Counted from the first letter of the stretch, positions 35,301-46,296 are shown. The stretch is DNA of 64,000 nucleotides from Diadema setosum (GCA_033980235.1 CM067072.1:31099759-31163758), one strand, 5' to 3'. Program-made: numbers and translations. Notes: generated by a model from the letters alone, not told the origin.

Positions 35301-36477
35301 GAAGAATGGTCTTCTTCTTCGCGGAACTCGCATCGTCATCCCTACTGTGCTGCGAAAGCAAACGCTCGACATCGCACACGAGCCGCATCAGGGCATTGTG
35401 AGACTGAAGCAGGCCCTACGCACGAAAGTTTGGTGGCCGAGAATCGATGTCGATGCAGAGACACTAGTTAGAAACTGCTCAGCCTGCCAAGCTGAGATGC
35501 CAGCTCCTCCCTCTGTGCCTCTCCAGCCATCGCCCATGCCTCGCGCTCCGTGGAGCAGACTCCACATCGACTTGTGTGGACCTCTACCGACTGGAGAAAC
35601 GCTTCTAGTCGTCGTAGATGCAGCTACGCGGTGGCCAGAAGTTGAAATCCTCAGATCAACGACATCGCAAGTGATCACGTCGCGGCTAGATAAAATCTTC
35701 GCACAGCATGGATTTCCAGACGAAATCGTGATGGACAACGGACCGCAGTTTATTTCGCAGGAGTTCGCGGAATACATGAAAGCGATCGCCGTCGAACACC
35801 GCCGCGTCACAACCTACCATCCACAAGCAAACGCGGAAGTTGAGAGATTCAACGCTACTCTCATGAAAGCGATCAGAACAGCGAGAAATAGCAACCGTGA
35901 TTGGCATCGAGCTATGCTAGCTTTTCTGCTAATCTATCGCTCAACGCCTCATCCGGCAACACTGGCGACACCGGCAAAGCTCCTATACAATCGAGAGCTT
36001 CGCACGAAGTTGCCGTCAACGCCAACGCCAACTCGCAGAGCGTACGCCAGTGCGAGACGACACGATCAGCGATACAAAGCGAACATGAAGGCGTATCACG
36101 ACAACAAGAAACGCTCGCGACCACGGAATGTCAACCCGGGGGATCATGTTATCATCACGCAGAGAAAGCGAGACAAATTCTCCTCGCGATTCGACCCCAA
36201 ACCGTGGGTAGTTATCGCGAGAAAAGGTGGAAGCGTAAAACTTCGCAGGGGAAACGAGACAGCGATGAGATACATGTCGCAAATACGCCAAATCCCCGCT
36301 CCACAAAAGCCAGATTCGCGAGAACGCGACGTCCACACCGACTTCGACCTTCACGATGACACGCAGCGTGATCGTCATACCGCTCCGCAGCAGAACGGAG
36401 TAGAGCTTCGACGATCGCACAGACAATCGCGACCACCAGACAGACTTACATATTTCAGGTCAGGTGTTATCATGTGA
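32383..36477 (+). pseudogene. gag-pol polyprotein frame with one in-frame stop
   Basis: One frame encodes Gag, protease, reverse transcriptase, RNase H and integrase. It is interrupted once by TGA at 34363-34365, in the RT domain shortly after the catalytic SDD (residues 638-640). Gag has two zinc knuckles near residues 233 and 255; the first is a non-standard spacing. Protease has DTGA at 338. RNase H has its DAS, the ERE motif and HTDHK. Integrase has an HHCC finger and a D,D-35-E triad with codons at 35569, 35734 and 35842. The real start is the ATG at 32383; an upstream ATG at 32293 in the same frame lies inside the LTR. The stop is consistent with a C-to-T change at a CpG. The rest of the frame is open, so the copy is young but probably not autonomous. 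Confidence 0.93.
32384..32397 (+). promoter_or_regulatory. primer binding site, tRNA-Ser(GCT)-like
   Basis: TGGCGACGAGGATG directly follows the 5' LTR. It is complementary to the 3' end expected for tRNA-Ser(GCT) with CCA, whose acceptor starts GACGAGG in animals. It overlaps the gag start codon at 32383-32385. Confidence 0.85.
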
Positions 36478-37331
36478 ACACTCATGTGAACTATAGTGAA
36501 TTCCTGACTCGTTAATTGTAAAGTACACTAAAAAAAAAAAAAAAAGGAACACTCAGCGGAAAACTATCAGTGCCACACGAACTGTAAATAACTAAATAAC
36601 TGTAAATATATGAATGCCCGACTCTTTTCAACAGAGAACTCAAAAAAAAAAAAAAAAGAAGAAGAGGATTCCAAAAGAAGTCTGACTGTTCAATCATGAT
36701 GTGTGATCGAAATGTAAACCTTTACCATGTTTATCCATGTTTATAAGATGTGTATTCGCAGACTAAGTTAAGACAACTCATTATGAACCCTGTTTATATA
36801 CTTGTAATGAAATTCACACTACATTGCTCGTATGACATTTCATTCGTGTATTGTCGTATTATCAGAAGTATTCACAAATGTGTGAAAAAAAAATATTTGT
36901 ATTCATGGTGAATAACAGACATCAGATTTGCCTTAATTCTATCTTCCTTTTTACTCTCTATACGCTATCTCCTGTTTCTATGGTTACAATATGATGTATA
37001 TGAAAGTTTGCGATACAACTTTGTTGGTAAACCAAAAGTTTGCAGAGTTCACATACAAAGCTCATAAAGTACATTTTAATGTATTAATTTCTACCTTCAC
37101 GAGTTGATATGTTAAATATCGTTACATGCAAGTACATAACACAACAGTGCATGGATTCATATTCCACTGAAGTTTGACATGCAAAACATAATTTGTTTCA
37201 GTTTAACCCGACCATATTTTGCTTGATGATCACTCATGACTTTATTCCGTATATTCCTATGTCTATTGCTCTTCCTTAACTCTTGGCTATCCTTTCACTC
37301 ACAGACAACATTAGTGATGTGTTTCTTTTCC
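36478..37331 (+). other. noncoding 3' internal region of the LTR element
   Basis: About 850 bases separate the gag-pol stop from the polypurine tract. They contain A runs near 36530-36545 and 36642-36657 and no envelope-like frame. Confidence 0.8.
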
Positions 37332-37345
37332 AAGAAGGGAAGGGA
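37332..37345 (+). promoter_or_regulatory. polypurine tract
   Basis: The all-purine AAGAAGGGAAGGGA directly precedes the 3' LTR. This confirms the LTR boundary and is where plus-strand DNA synthesis would be primed. Confidence 0.85.
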
Positions 37346-37794
37346 TATTGTGTCTGCACGAGACATATTGTGACTATCTATGGTGTAGCAGTAAACAGCA
37401 TGTTTCATTCATTCCATAGTCAGCCATCTCACCGCCACCCTTCCACTGTCAAGTTCTTATCGTTCTCTGGTTTCTTTCTCTCATCATGATCTTTGATACG
37501 CCGACAGCTACTTTCTGTTCCTACTTCCTTTCCGCTCTCCCCGTCATTCATCATCACCTCATCACACCATATCAGAAATACATTGTAAACAACACCGGAA
37601 AGTCACCGGGTCATGTTTTGTAAATATAATGTACAGTGATACATCAAATGTACATGTGTTGGATTGAGATACTGGAGAACAATGAATAAAGCACACTTGC
37701 GTTTTGACTCCAGAGCAAAGCAGTCATGCCTCCTTCATTCTCTCACTGAGTCTTAGAGTCCGACTTCATCCTCACACACATAGAAACATAAAAA
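37346..37794 (+). repeat. 3' LTR
   Basis: It is 449 bp and nearly identical to the 5' LTR, with one difference seen. It is followed by TACA, the target duplication. Confidence 0.93.
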
Positions 37795-37798
37795 TACA

Positions 37799-38239
37799 GA
37801 GTGTCTCTTTAGATGAAAACCTTTCAATTGCCCTAGGGAACATCTGTGCCAAGTAGGATATTTGTACTAAAAAATGCAGCGTTTACCCCCCTTAGCAAGT
37901 CTACTATAAGATTTGTAGGACACAATAGACTCAAGCAGGAACTCAGTTTGGCCTCTTCACACACGACTGAGAAGTACGACTGTTCAGATGGCATATGTGC
38001 TTCAAAAGTTGTATAAAACTCATGTAGGAAAATCCACAGGAGGACCGGCCATAAAGTAATTGGCCAAACATGATTTTTGTAACATGATTACAGAACAGGA
38101 TTCCAGTTTGCTTTCAGATGAACAGTAATTCCTTGATTGGTGAAAACCTGTTGCTAAACACATTTGCAATCATAACACATTTTGCCATTTAAAATAGAAC
38201 ATTGCTGTGGGAACAGTTCTCACATCTCACTCATAGACA
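37799..38239. other. no gene seen
   Basis: This is unassigned AT-rich DNA. Confidence 0.5.
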
Positions 38240-38400
38240 GTGGGAAGCTGGCTCAGTGGGCAGTGTATGAGCCTCTTTCTCAAGAGGTTCCTGGTTCAAG
38301 CCCCAGTGAGGCCAACTGGATCAGTGTTGTGTTAACGCATGCCCTCGCCTCCGAAAAGAGGCAATACATGCAGTTCCCAACACAGAATACAAAATGGAGG
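38240..38400 (+). repeat. tRNA-derived SINE, copy 2
   Basis: 'gctggctcagtgggcagtg' matches a tRNA D-arm/A-box and 'ctggttcaagccccag' forms a good T-arm/B-box. The body then continues with blocks shared with 23290-23448. The downstream body and weak acceptor stem argue against a working tRNA gene. It is followed by a C run joined to an A run near 38443-38474. Confidence 0.7.
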
Positions 38401-38707
38401 TTGAGTGTGTAGAGGAGTCCAAGTCCCTGCTTGATAGCCCCCTCCCCCCCCCCCCCCCGAAAAAAAAAAAAAAATCTGCTTCTTGCAAAAGCGGGCACAG
38501 GCAGGGTGGAACTCCGGTTGAGTGGTTCATTTCATGCACCTTTTGAGAGCTGCATAATGAACTCGACCCCTTGTTACTTACTCCAGTAATAAAGAAGTAT
38601 TCATAAAGTGACACCAACCATGAACATGAACTGTCCAGAAATACATTGTAGTTCTTCTGAGAGTCAACAACGTATTATCTTGAAAGCTTAGAGAAATCGT
38701 TAAAGCT
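38401..38707. other. no gene seen; C-run/A-run junction
   Basis: A C run followed by an A run (38443-38474) is the only notable feature. Confidence 0.5.
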
Positions 38708-38846
38708 GGCACCGTTTCATGACAGTTGTCAGCCCTGACAAGTTGTCAATCTCTGAAAATTCCAGTAAAATCCTTGAGAAGCTGTGGTCAAGGCCTGTGA
38801 CCATGGTGATTGTCAGAGACTGACAACTTTCATGAAATGGTGATCG
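38708..38846. repeat. small inverted-repeat element
   Basis: 'caccgtttcatgacagttgtc' pairs with 'gacaactttcatgaaatggtg' at the other end, giving about 135 bp of MITE-like sequence. No clear target duplication was found. Confidence 0.5.
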
Positions 38847-39229
38847 GATCAGAGAGAATATATGAGCACACAATATATAACCAGATAAACTTCAAATTTT
38901 CATGATACTGTACTAAAATCTCAATTGCCCAGCCTTTTCCTATCAGATAATCAAAGATAAAAGAAAATCAGTTGATTAAGGGGATGATGTGTCATGAAAG
39001 TGTAAACCAGCAATGAACATAATGTAATGATAGAGAGAAGATGAACAATGGATAACCAATGACCAACCCTGCCTTTAAACTCAGATATGTTTGTAAGCAA
39101 TCAGCCATGGACCTGACGAACCCAAAGCATGACAAGGTGGACTGGTTATGGCACCTTTGTAAAACAGTGTAGCAGATATCCCAAACAAAAAGAAGACCCA
39201 CCAGGTACATAATATACAAATATGCCAGG
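38847..39229. other. no gene seen
   Basis: This is AT-rich DNA with no supported frame. Confidence 0.45.
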
Positions 39230-39354
39230 TCAGGGCCCCACTTAATCAAAAGATATAATCGATTATAAATTTCCTTACTACACAGGCTGCCACAGACTTA
39301 TGGGAGAAATCAACTATATAATCAATTTCAACCTTTCATAGAATGGGACCCTGA
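39230..39354. mobile_element. small palindromic MITE family M, copy 1
   Basis: Ends 'gggccccacttaatcaaaag' and the inverted 'catagaatgggaccc' enclose a core with 'cacaggctgccacagactta'. The same core and ends are present inverted at 53632-53751. Confidence 0.7.
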
Positions 39355-40478
39355 TGAGAGGTTAAAACTTTGTGCATGAGGTGACTTAAAAAAAAAATAT
39401 TTTCTGAGGGACCCATCCCCCCACTCCCCCCCCCCCCCCCCAATAAAAAAAGTACTGTTGAAGTCACGGGAGGCACTTAGTTCTTATTCGGTGCTCAAAC
39501 AATAGCCTGGTATGTATTTGTTTCATATGCCTCACAAATTATTTCAAGAGTAACAGCAAAGTAAGTGGGATTTGCTCGCTGTTTACAGTTTGTGGTTGAC
39601 TGACCATCCAAGTTAAATTCCTCTGCTCACAAAATTATATGTATAAGGATATGCATGGTATGTGGTGCGTGATACTCATTCATTTGTATGTGAAAACCTA
39701 ACCTGTCTTCTCGCGTAGTGAAGACGTCATGTTGGTGGAAAAAGCATATTGTATTAGTGTATTTGTGTCAATGCAATGAGTGGGATGTGATATCATCTTA
39801 ATATACGCTAAGATACCCAGTTCTGATATATTGGTGGTACAGTACCGACAGCGAAATATTTTCCATGCAAACATTCAGGAATATTTCCGAATATTTGCGA
39901 ATCGCACATTCGTGAATATTCGCGAAATATTCGAGAATATTTGGAAATAATTGGCGCTTGATATATGTTGGCACTTGATATATACTGACGCTCTTCGCGA
40001 ATTTACGATGGGCGAATATGAGTGCAATGTGCAAAAATGTGCAAACATTCGCGAATATGTGGAAAATAACTCGCTGTCGGTACTGTATGTTTAGAAAATC
40101 GCCAGTGGGATATTTAAAAAAAAAAACATTTACTTACGGAAATAGTTAGACTCTGATGGGATGAAGACTTTCATGGTGGAAATATATTTTGTCATTTCCA
40201 CTGTCCTTGACCACCAATCACATGACAAGTAATAATTATGAGGGATAAAATATTTGTTATTGATGCAAGTAGTTCTACAAACTGTATGTTTGAATGTACT
40301 TTCTATTTGATTTTTCCGGAAAAAAAAAAATTTAGTTGAAAACATTCCTTGGAAGAACAACAATGCACAGTCAAACACTCAATCTGTGTTTTGCTAACAG
40401 TGAGCCAAGATGTGCAGTAATCAAAAAGAGAAGTTGAATAAATCAACAAAGATGGAAATATATCAGAGATAAAGATGA
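39355..40478. other. no gene seen; inverted 'cgaatattcgcg' cluster
   Basis: Repeated 'gaatattcgcgaa'-type motifs at 39880-40065 form overlapping short palindromes. This segment is bounded by 'cagtaccgacagcgaa' (39841-39856) and the inverted 'ttcgctgtcggtactg' form near 40070-40085. It may be a small element of about 240 bp. Confidence 0.5.
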
Positions 40479-40482
40479 TTAA

Positions 40483-41016
40483 AGGAAGCCATGGCCAAAA
40501 GAGAAATGTGGATTGAGTGAAAGCAGCAACAGTAGTAGAACACATCAGTGAAAGTTTGAGAAAAATCGGACAATCAATGCAAAAGTTATGAATTTGTAAA
40601 GTTTTTGTGTTGGAATCGCTGGAAAAGGTTATGATGTCATACGTGGACAAAAATATACAGAAAATTTAAAGGTAATTCCACAAAAATTCATTTTCATGAA
40701 AATTACACATTCCATCAACTTGATACTGACATGGGTGGTAATTATTCCCCCTGCTTTCTGAAAACGGTTAGTGAAGTGCCGCATTAATGTTTGAAAGTGA
40801 AAGCATGTTGAATTTTCTTTATATTTTCTTTATATTGTTGTCCACACATGATGTCATAAACTCAAATAGTCTCCTCATCCAGCCGTTCCAACACCAAACT
40901 TTACAAATTCATAACTTTTGCATTGATTGTCCGATTTTCCTCAAACATTCACTGATATATTCTACTAATGTTGCTGCTTTCACTCAATCCACATTTCTCT
41001 TTGGGCTTTGGTTTCC
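40483..41016. mobile_element. MITE family B, copy 1
   Basis: TTAA 40479-40482 and a decayed TTGA 41017-41020 flank inverted arms. 'caaaagagaaatgtggattg' on the left pairs with 'caatccacatttctctttgg' on the right, and 'agcagcaacagtagtagaac' also has its inverted partner. It shows the family state without the tandem array seen at 61970-63017. Confidence 0.85.
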
Positions 41017-41020
41017 TTGA

Positions 41021-41488
41021 ACAATACAAACATCAGAACAATGCTGAGGAAATTCAATATGACCACTTTAATCATAGACCTCCACAAAAGGGGAAGTTGG
41101 TGAGGAAGATTATCTCTTATAACTGGACTATGGAGATTGGCTGTCTTTGAGGAAACCCATTGCTAGATTAAACCTATCTATTGCTAGTGATAGGCATTCA
41201 CCCGTTCAAGGTCTGGGATTGACTAGGTCAATGAACGTGCAAATCAAAGACAATTAGGCTTTCTAATCTCCTCAAGTGGCTACTTTTGGCGCAGCATGTG
41301 ACCAACATATCAAGAACTCTTCCCATGGTTAAATTTTTCTTCTTTTTTTTTTGTTCTAAGCAGATTTACCACTTTAATGCAATGGTGGTGAAACATGATC
41401 AGATATAGTAACAAAACTGAAAACATGCATAATTGTGCCTATACAACAAGTGCATGTCTACAGAAATCCAGCGTAACTGACATCATTG
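41021..41488. other. no gene seen
   Basis: No repeat or exon was recognised. Confidence 0.45.
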
Positions 41489-41492
41489 TTAA

Positions 41493-41875
41493 CCCTTTAG
41501 CCGCCAAAGATTCTGAAATAAAATAATGGCCTATGGCTCACTGGAAGGTACAGGAGTACTACTCTCATTTTGACAACAATCTATATGATATGAAGTAGCT
41601 CACTACATGTTTATTTTTGTCAATTTTGTAAGTTCTGCTTATTTGAAAGCTGAAGATTTTACCAAAAAAGTGGTGTGTCACAGCTAGGTAATTCTGACAA
41701 ACATTTTGAACCTTTGATCTTATTCAAATTACACAATTATATATTCTGAATCTATATGAAAAAAAAAAAAGGTAAAGCATAAAATTATCTAAGAAAAAAA
41801 AACTTGAAAGGGTGGTTTCGATGTTTTAGGGAGTAATAGAATGCACAGTTTCGGGCATTTCAGTGACTATTTGGG
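41493..41875. mobile_element. TTAA element family I, copy 2
   Basis: CCCTTTAGCCGCCAAAG follows TTAA 41489-41492. The right end '...actatttggg' abuts a decayed TTGA. The interior 'tatttgaaag', 'ggtgtgtcacag' and 'ggtaaagcataaa' blocks match copy 1. It has none of the nested inserts of copy 1. Confidence 0.7.
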
Positions 41876-41879
41876 TTGA

Positions 41880-42690
41880 AGAAGGGCAGATGCAGAGGAA
41901 AGTACAGCTGTATGTGGTACTTTTATTCTGGAGCATGTTTTGTGTTGAAATTTTAGTGTAATATCTGATTCTCTACAAAAGACAAACAACCATCAAATGT
42001 TAGGACAATAAGGCATTCCAATGCAAGTGTAGGTGTCACCATAACCAACAAACATCCATACATGTTTTGTAATCTCATGTTTGCTTGCCCCTGCTGTCAC
42101 GAGATTCTTTCCACTTGCATATTTTCCTTCCTGGCAGCAAGAACTGAAAACCCTGAACCACCAATGTCACTGCGGTGAGTGGTATTGTCTATGCAATTGT
42201 GATAAGGATCGCACTTGTCTTCAGTAATCACTTTACCATGCCAAAGAATTACAAAGTGTGATATGCACTGATGAGCAGTGAATCAATTGAAATAGTTGCT
42301 TTGTTAGCGTTCAACCAGCATGGCATACATCTGGGCTCATAGCTGTTCTGTGTTTATCTTCCTCCATACAGAAATGGCACACTGGCTGATTACGAATCAA
42401 GCTGGCAATGGAAACGACAGTCGCATCTCACACAAATCATGCTGAAATTAGCCTTCACACTGGATCCCTTTTGCCAATGAGACTAGCTAGAGTTTTCTGC
42501 TTCTTCTTATTCTGAATTATTATTTATGATAATAAAGAAATGTACCCACATAGTAAGGATTGTGTTGGCTACCAGAGCAAAGATATGCATAATTCAGAAA
42601 AGATCATGCATGCTGGTTATCTAAACTCAGCAGAGATATGGATGGTACAAGTATAGAATGACAACAACAATATGGTCTTACTAATCCAGA
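41880..42690. other. no supported gene
   Basis: At 42139-42175 on the plus strand, a 37-base segment lies between a good acceptor ('ccttcctggcag') and a good donor ('gtgagt'). It has no family support and is left as a note only. Confidence 0.35.
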
Positions 42691-42749
42691 GTAACCTCTT
42701 CAGTACTTAACCAGAGGGCCCTGCCATTATTCCCCCCCCCCCCCAGCAT

Positions 42750-42908
42750 TGCAAGGTACCCAGTTATACACCTGGGTTGAGAGGGACATAATTTGTGGGT
42801 TAAGACATCTTGTCCATGGACATAGGCACTTGACGGGATTCAAACTTGGCACATACGTGTATGTGATTGAAAGTCAAGAGTCTTATCCATTATGATACCA
42901 CAGTGCTC
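42750..42908 (-). repeat. tRNA-derived SINE, minus strand
   Basis: On the minus strand 'gtggtatcataatggataag' resembles an A-box region and 'gtttgaatccc' matches a B-box well. It is followed by a tail with 'tgtccatggacaagatg'. It lacks a plausible full cloverleaf, so it is called a SINE rather than a tRNA gene. Confidence 0.55.
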
Positions 42909-43146
42909 AACAAAATGAGTATGTATATGCTCTTGATTTGTTATTACTAAGAAAGAAAAAAAAAAGAAGAATTTGATATACATCATTACATGTTAAATAA
43001 GACAACTGCTTCCACTGAGAGCTGTTCTTGCAAAAGCTTCACTCAGATAAACACTATTCTTGGTGATTCTAAGAGAAAAATGAAGTACTAAAACATTGAA
43101 TATAGGTAGGTTCCTAACATCCTAACAAGAGATAATTATTTGTAAG
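42909..43146. other. no gene seen
   Basis: This is a short unassigned spacer. Confidence 0.45.
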
Positions 43147-43176
43147 TCCCTGAAAAGTTCATCTGATTTGAATATC

Positions 43177-43506
43177 AACTGGGTAAATGTTCATTTTGTC
43201 ACAATCAGTTGCAAAATACCTGTTCTTGATGAGACTTTCGCCTACTGGATCTGGAGGCTTCTTCAGATCGAATGCTGTGAGAGTCTTCCCACTATTGTGG
43301 TGCACGCTGATCCGAGAGAACGGGAATTACAGTTTGCACGATCCCCAATCCCATTCTCTCAGATCGGCGTGCACCAGGTACATCAGCTAGTGGGAAGACT
43401 CTCTCACAGCGTTCTATCTGAAGAAGCCTACAGATCCAGTAGGTGAAAGTCTCATCAAGAACAGGTAATTTGCAACTGATTGTGGCAAAATGAACTTTTA
43501 CCCAAT
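43177..43506. mobile_element. palindromic element with long arms
   Basis: The left arm ('ctgggtaaatgttcattttg', 'cttgatgagactttc', 'ggcttcttcagat') is repeated in inverse on the right. The arms are near 140 bases with a loop near 43315-43365. A 13-bp direct repeat AATTATTTGTAAG occurs at 43134-43146 and 43504-43516, but the left copy lies about 30 bases outside the arm. Peptides readable on both strands are palindrome artefacts. Confidence 0.8.
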
Positions 43507-43516
43507 TATTTGTAAG

Positions 43517-45385
43517 GCAGGACATCATAACATTGCATCAATGTGGACATAAATAACAGATATATTTTCCTTGTTTTTGAGTATACAATTGTAGCACTTA
43601 ACTTCTTCCACTTGCTCACTGCTGCCAAAGTAGGGCAAAATGATGGATAAACCAGAACATCATTGTGTGAGTATACCAAATCTGTTGCAAGTGCATGAGA
43701 CAACCCAATCCCCCTGCCTCCCCCCTCCCCCAATAAAATGAAAATAATTGAAGAGAATGTGAACATTCTACAAAACGTGTATGGGGAAGGAATTTCCAAA
43801 ATCTTGGTGTCGCATGATTTCCCGTAGTATTCCTGAGAAGAAGGCGTGAAGGAAATATACGTCCTGCCAGAAAATTTGAAGTTGATGACAGCTTATGCCC
43901 AGAAATATTGAGATGTGCTAGCAAAGAAACATCAAAATCATGTGATCAAACTGCTTCCCTCAATGCAGAGGACTCGTGGCATTTGATTTATTTCACTGTG
44001 TTCATACAAGGTAGATCTGTTTGAAAACCATTCTCCTTACTCACCTTTCTTAACTTCGTCTCTGCACCTTCAACATATTACTGCTCTGAAGTTCACTGAT
44101 GCGTGGTACTGAATTCTTGGTTAATGTTCAAATCATCTTTTCTTTTTTCTTTTCTTTTTTTGTGGGGATCACTTCCTCTTCAGACATATTTTGTATTTTC
44201 AGGATTACAAAAGTGACTATCGGAAACCATCTGAGGTGTAGAGATTCAATATCAACAGTAATAATGATAATAATAACAATATGATATCTATTCTGCATAT
44301 TAGTGCAGATAAGATCAGAAAGTCTGTGAAATGTCATAAGTCCTTTTGAAGGATAGAATTACACAAGTGGCCCCTAGCTGAACTCAATCGTGGACGACGC
44401 TGTTTTCACATCGAAAGCGACAACAAACAACCTTAATTAGTGGGCAGTAATTCAATGACAGCAGAAGACGAGGTGTCCTCAAAGCACTCAGCTAGTAACG
44501 GCATTGATTCGAGAGGTATACATTGACTTTCTCAATGCCTTGTCAATGGTGTGGAATGCCATCTTCATCTCTCATTTCTCATTTCTATTTCCAGGGTAGT
44601 CTGCCGCCATTCCAGTATGACAGCGAGTGATGCGAGCTGCGTTCTCCTCAAGGTCACACCGAGGACCGAGCGCCGAGGCGCTCGTTCTGCGCTTTGTGCG
44701 TGCCAGGGTTATGCCATTTGGCAGCAAACGCCAACTGTTTGTTTTGAAACTATTCAATGACAGCTAGGGTTCATATGCACTATCATCATGGATCAACTCT
44801 CAGCTTCAAGGTCTTTGTGTGACAATCAGCTCTTTATGCATTATAGACATGAACAATATGGCCATACCTTAAAACTTGCATGTCATACAGAGCAAATATG
44901 AATATTGTAGGGATTCAACCTCGCACTGCAGTATTTTGAGGGCTATTAAAAAACAAGCATTTTCAGTCAAAAAACCCCCACATATTTTTACCTTTCCTGC
45001 AATATGCATGTGTGTGTGCATATGCACATATTGAATTTGGAAAAAACAACATTTGCAATCATGCTTGCAGTATTTCTGACAAAAGATGGTACAAACTATT
45101 GTAAAAAAAAATAATAGTTGGCATCTCGGATACAAATCTGTTCTAGGGATACATGTAGCTCATTCTTCATTCACTTCCTTTCTTTTACATCATGTTCATG
45201 AACGTCCATAATGGACTGTGTAGAAATGTGTGGAAAAGGGAAGAAGTAATTACAGAATCATGTAACATAACAAAGTGACAAAAGTGCACAAGGAAGTTGG
45301 CATAAAGTATGCAATCAAGCAATCACGGAAAAGTATATGAGAAGGAAATGACCCTCATCTAACAATAATTTGACAGAAATACAGT
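43517..45385. other. no named gene; one exon-like patch
   Basis: A patch at 44596-44760 on the plus strand is GC-richer than its surroundings. It follows a strong acceptor ('tttctatttccag'). Read from that acceptor, one frame stops after 11 codons. It could be a terminal exon, but no partner exon or protein family was recognised. Confidence 0.35.
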
Positions 45386-45389
45386 TTAA

Positions 45390-45474
45390 CCCCTTGAGGA
45401 TGGGCTAATTTTGCTACAACATGCACTTTCCATACATACTTGCCCGAGTACACTCGGGACTTGTCCTCATTGGG
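45390..45474 (-). mobile_element. MITE family H, copy 5
   Basis: TTAA 45386-45389 and 45475-45478 flank CCCCTTGAGGATGGGC...TTGTCCTCATTGGG. The right TTAA is shared with the next element. Confidence 0.87.
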
Positions 45475-45478
45475 TTAA

Positions 45479-45903
45479 AGGTGCATGGTCCCGGTGTTTC
45501 AGTCAAATGCGTACGCGGGCGCACGGCGCAAGTTTCCTATAGAGACCTACGCTATCGACTTCTCTTTGGCGCTTACGCTTTGGCCCACTTTCCCCAGTCC
45601 GAAGAAGTCCGATTCAGTGTAGTCAGTGGTCCCATCACAGTTCAGCTCATGAATCGGCTGAGGGTGATGACAGCTTTAGCAAACTTCTTTTGTGATGTCA
45701 CAATAACAAGCACATATGCACGCACCCTGGCATTACTACAGACTGCGCGATGCGCAAAGAAGACAGCAAAGGCAACGTTACTTAGCAACACCTACGCACT
45801 TTACTCTTGATGACAGCTCAACTTCGGTAATCTTCGTATCAATGCTAATGATGATCGGCAGTATCATCAACAGCGCCATCTACACTACCGGGACTTTGCC
45901 CCT
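45479..45903 (-). mobile_element. MITE family G, copy 2
   Basis: This is an inverted copy of 13922-14346, flanked by TTAA 45475-45478 and 45904-45907. Both flanking TTAAs are shared with neighbouring elements. The 129-codon open frame across it has no known domain. Confidence 0.88.
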
Positions 45904-45907
45904 TTAA

Positions 45908-46292
45908 AGGGCGTGTACAGTTCTGGTTGAGGTGAGGATTCAGCTTTTAATGTTTTACGAGATATTCAGAAACCACTCTATGAGATATCAAAGAGCATGC
46001 AATTCTAAGGGGTATCAAAAGTTTATTTGATGAAAATTGGTTTTGAAATGGCTGAGCTATCCAAAAACACAGTGAAACAAAGAGATCCTAATAAAAGATG
46101 TGGCCTGTCGCCTTATATTATTATCACTTTTTTTGGATATCTCAGCCATTTGAAAACCAATTTTCATCAAATAAATGTTGAATCCTTCTTAAAATTACAT
46201 GCTCTTTCATATTTCATAAGAGGTTTCTCATTATCTCACTTAGGAATGTTCAAAACATGAATCCCCACCTTAACCAGTACTGTACAGTCCCT
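45908..46292 (+). mobile_element. MITE family A, copy 5 (best preserved)
   Basis: TTAA 45904-45907 and 46293-46296 flank AGGGCGTGTACAGTTCTGG and, from the other strand, AGGGACTGTACAGTACTGG. Long inverted blocks make it foldback-like. It is the reference for the break point in copy 2. Confidence 0.92.
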
Positions 46293-46296
46293 TTAA

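Larger units (their letters stand above)
31935..37794 (+). mobile_element. Gypsy/Mag-clade LTR retrotransposon, nearly complete
   Basis: Two 449-bp LTRs enclose a tRNA primer site, a single long gag-pol frame with one stop, about 870 bases of noncoding sequence and a polypurine tract. The flanking TACA at 31931-31934 and 37795-37798 is a 4-bp target duplication. No envelope gene is present. The domain order protease, RT, RNase H, integrase places it in Ty3/Gypsy. The SDD catalytic box and single gag-pol frame are like Mag/SURL elements, the clade known from echinoderms. Confidence 0.95.

Noticed and set aside
36478..37331. Envelope gene downstream of pol
   Set aside because: There is no long frame with a signal peptide or membrane segment, and only homopolymer-rich noncoding sequence is present.
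38247..38315. Functional tRNA gene
   Set aside because: The A- and B-box regions are good but no acceptor stem pairs properly, and the following body is a dispersed SINE body shared with 23290-23448.
42139..42175. 37-base micro-exon on the plus strand
   Set aside because: The splice-like borders are good, but no partner exons, phase constraint or family support were found, so chance is likely.
43168..43528. Similar peptides on opposite strands
   Set aside because: They are artefacts of the long inverted repeat.
45421..45810. 129-codon plus-strand frame as a gene
   Set aside because: It is confined to MITE family G, and its homologous copy at 13922-14346 does not keep the same protein.
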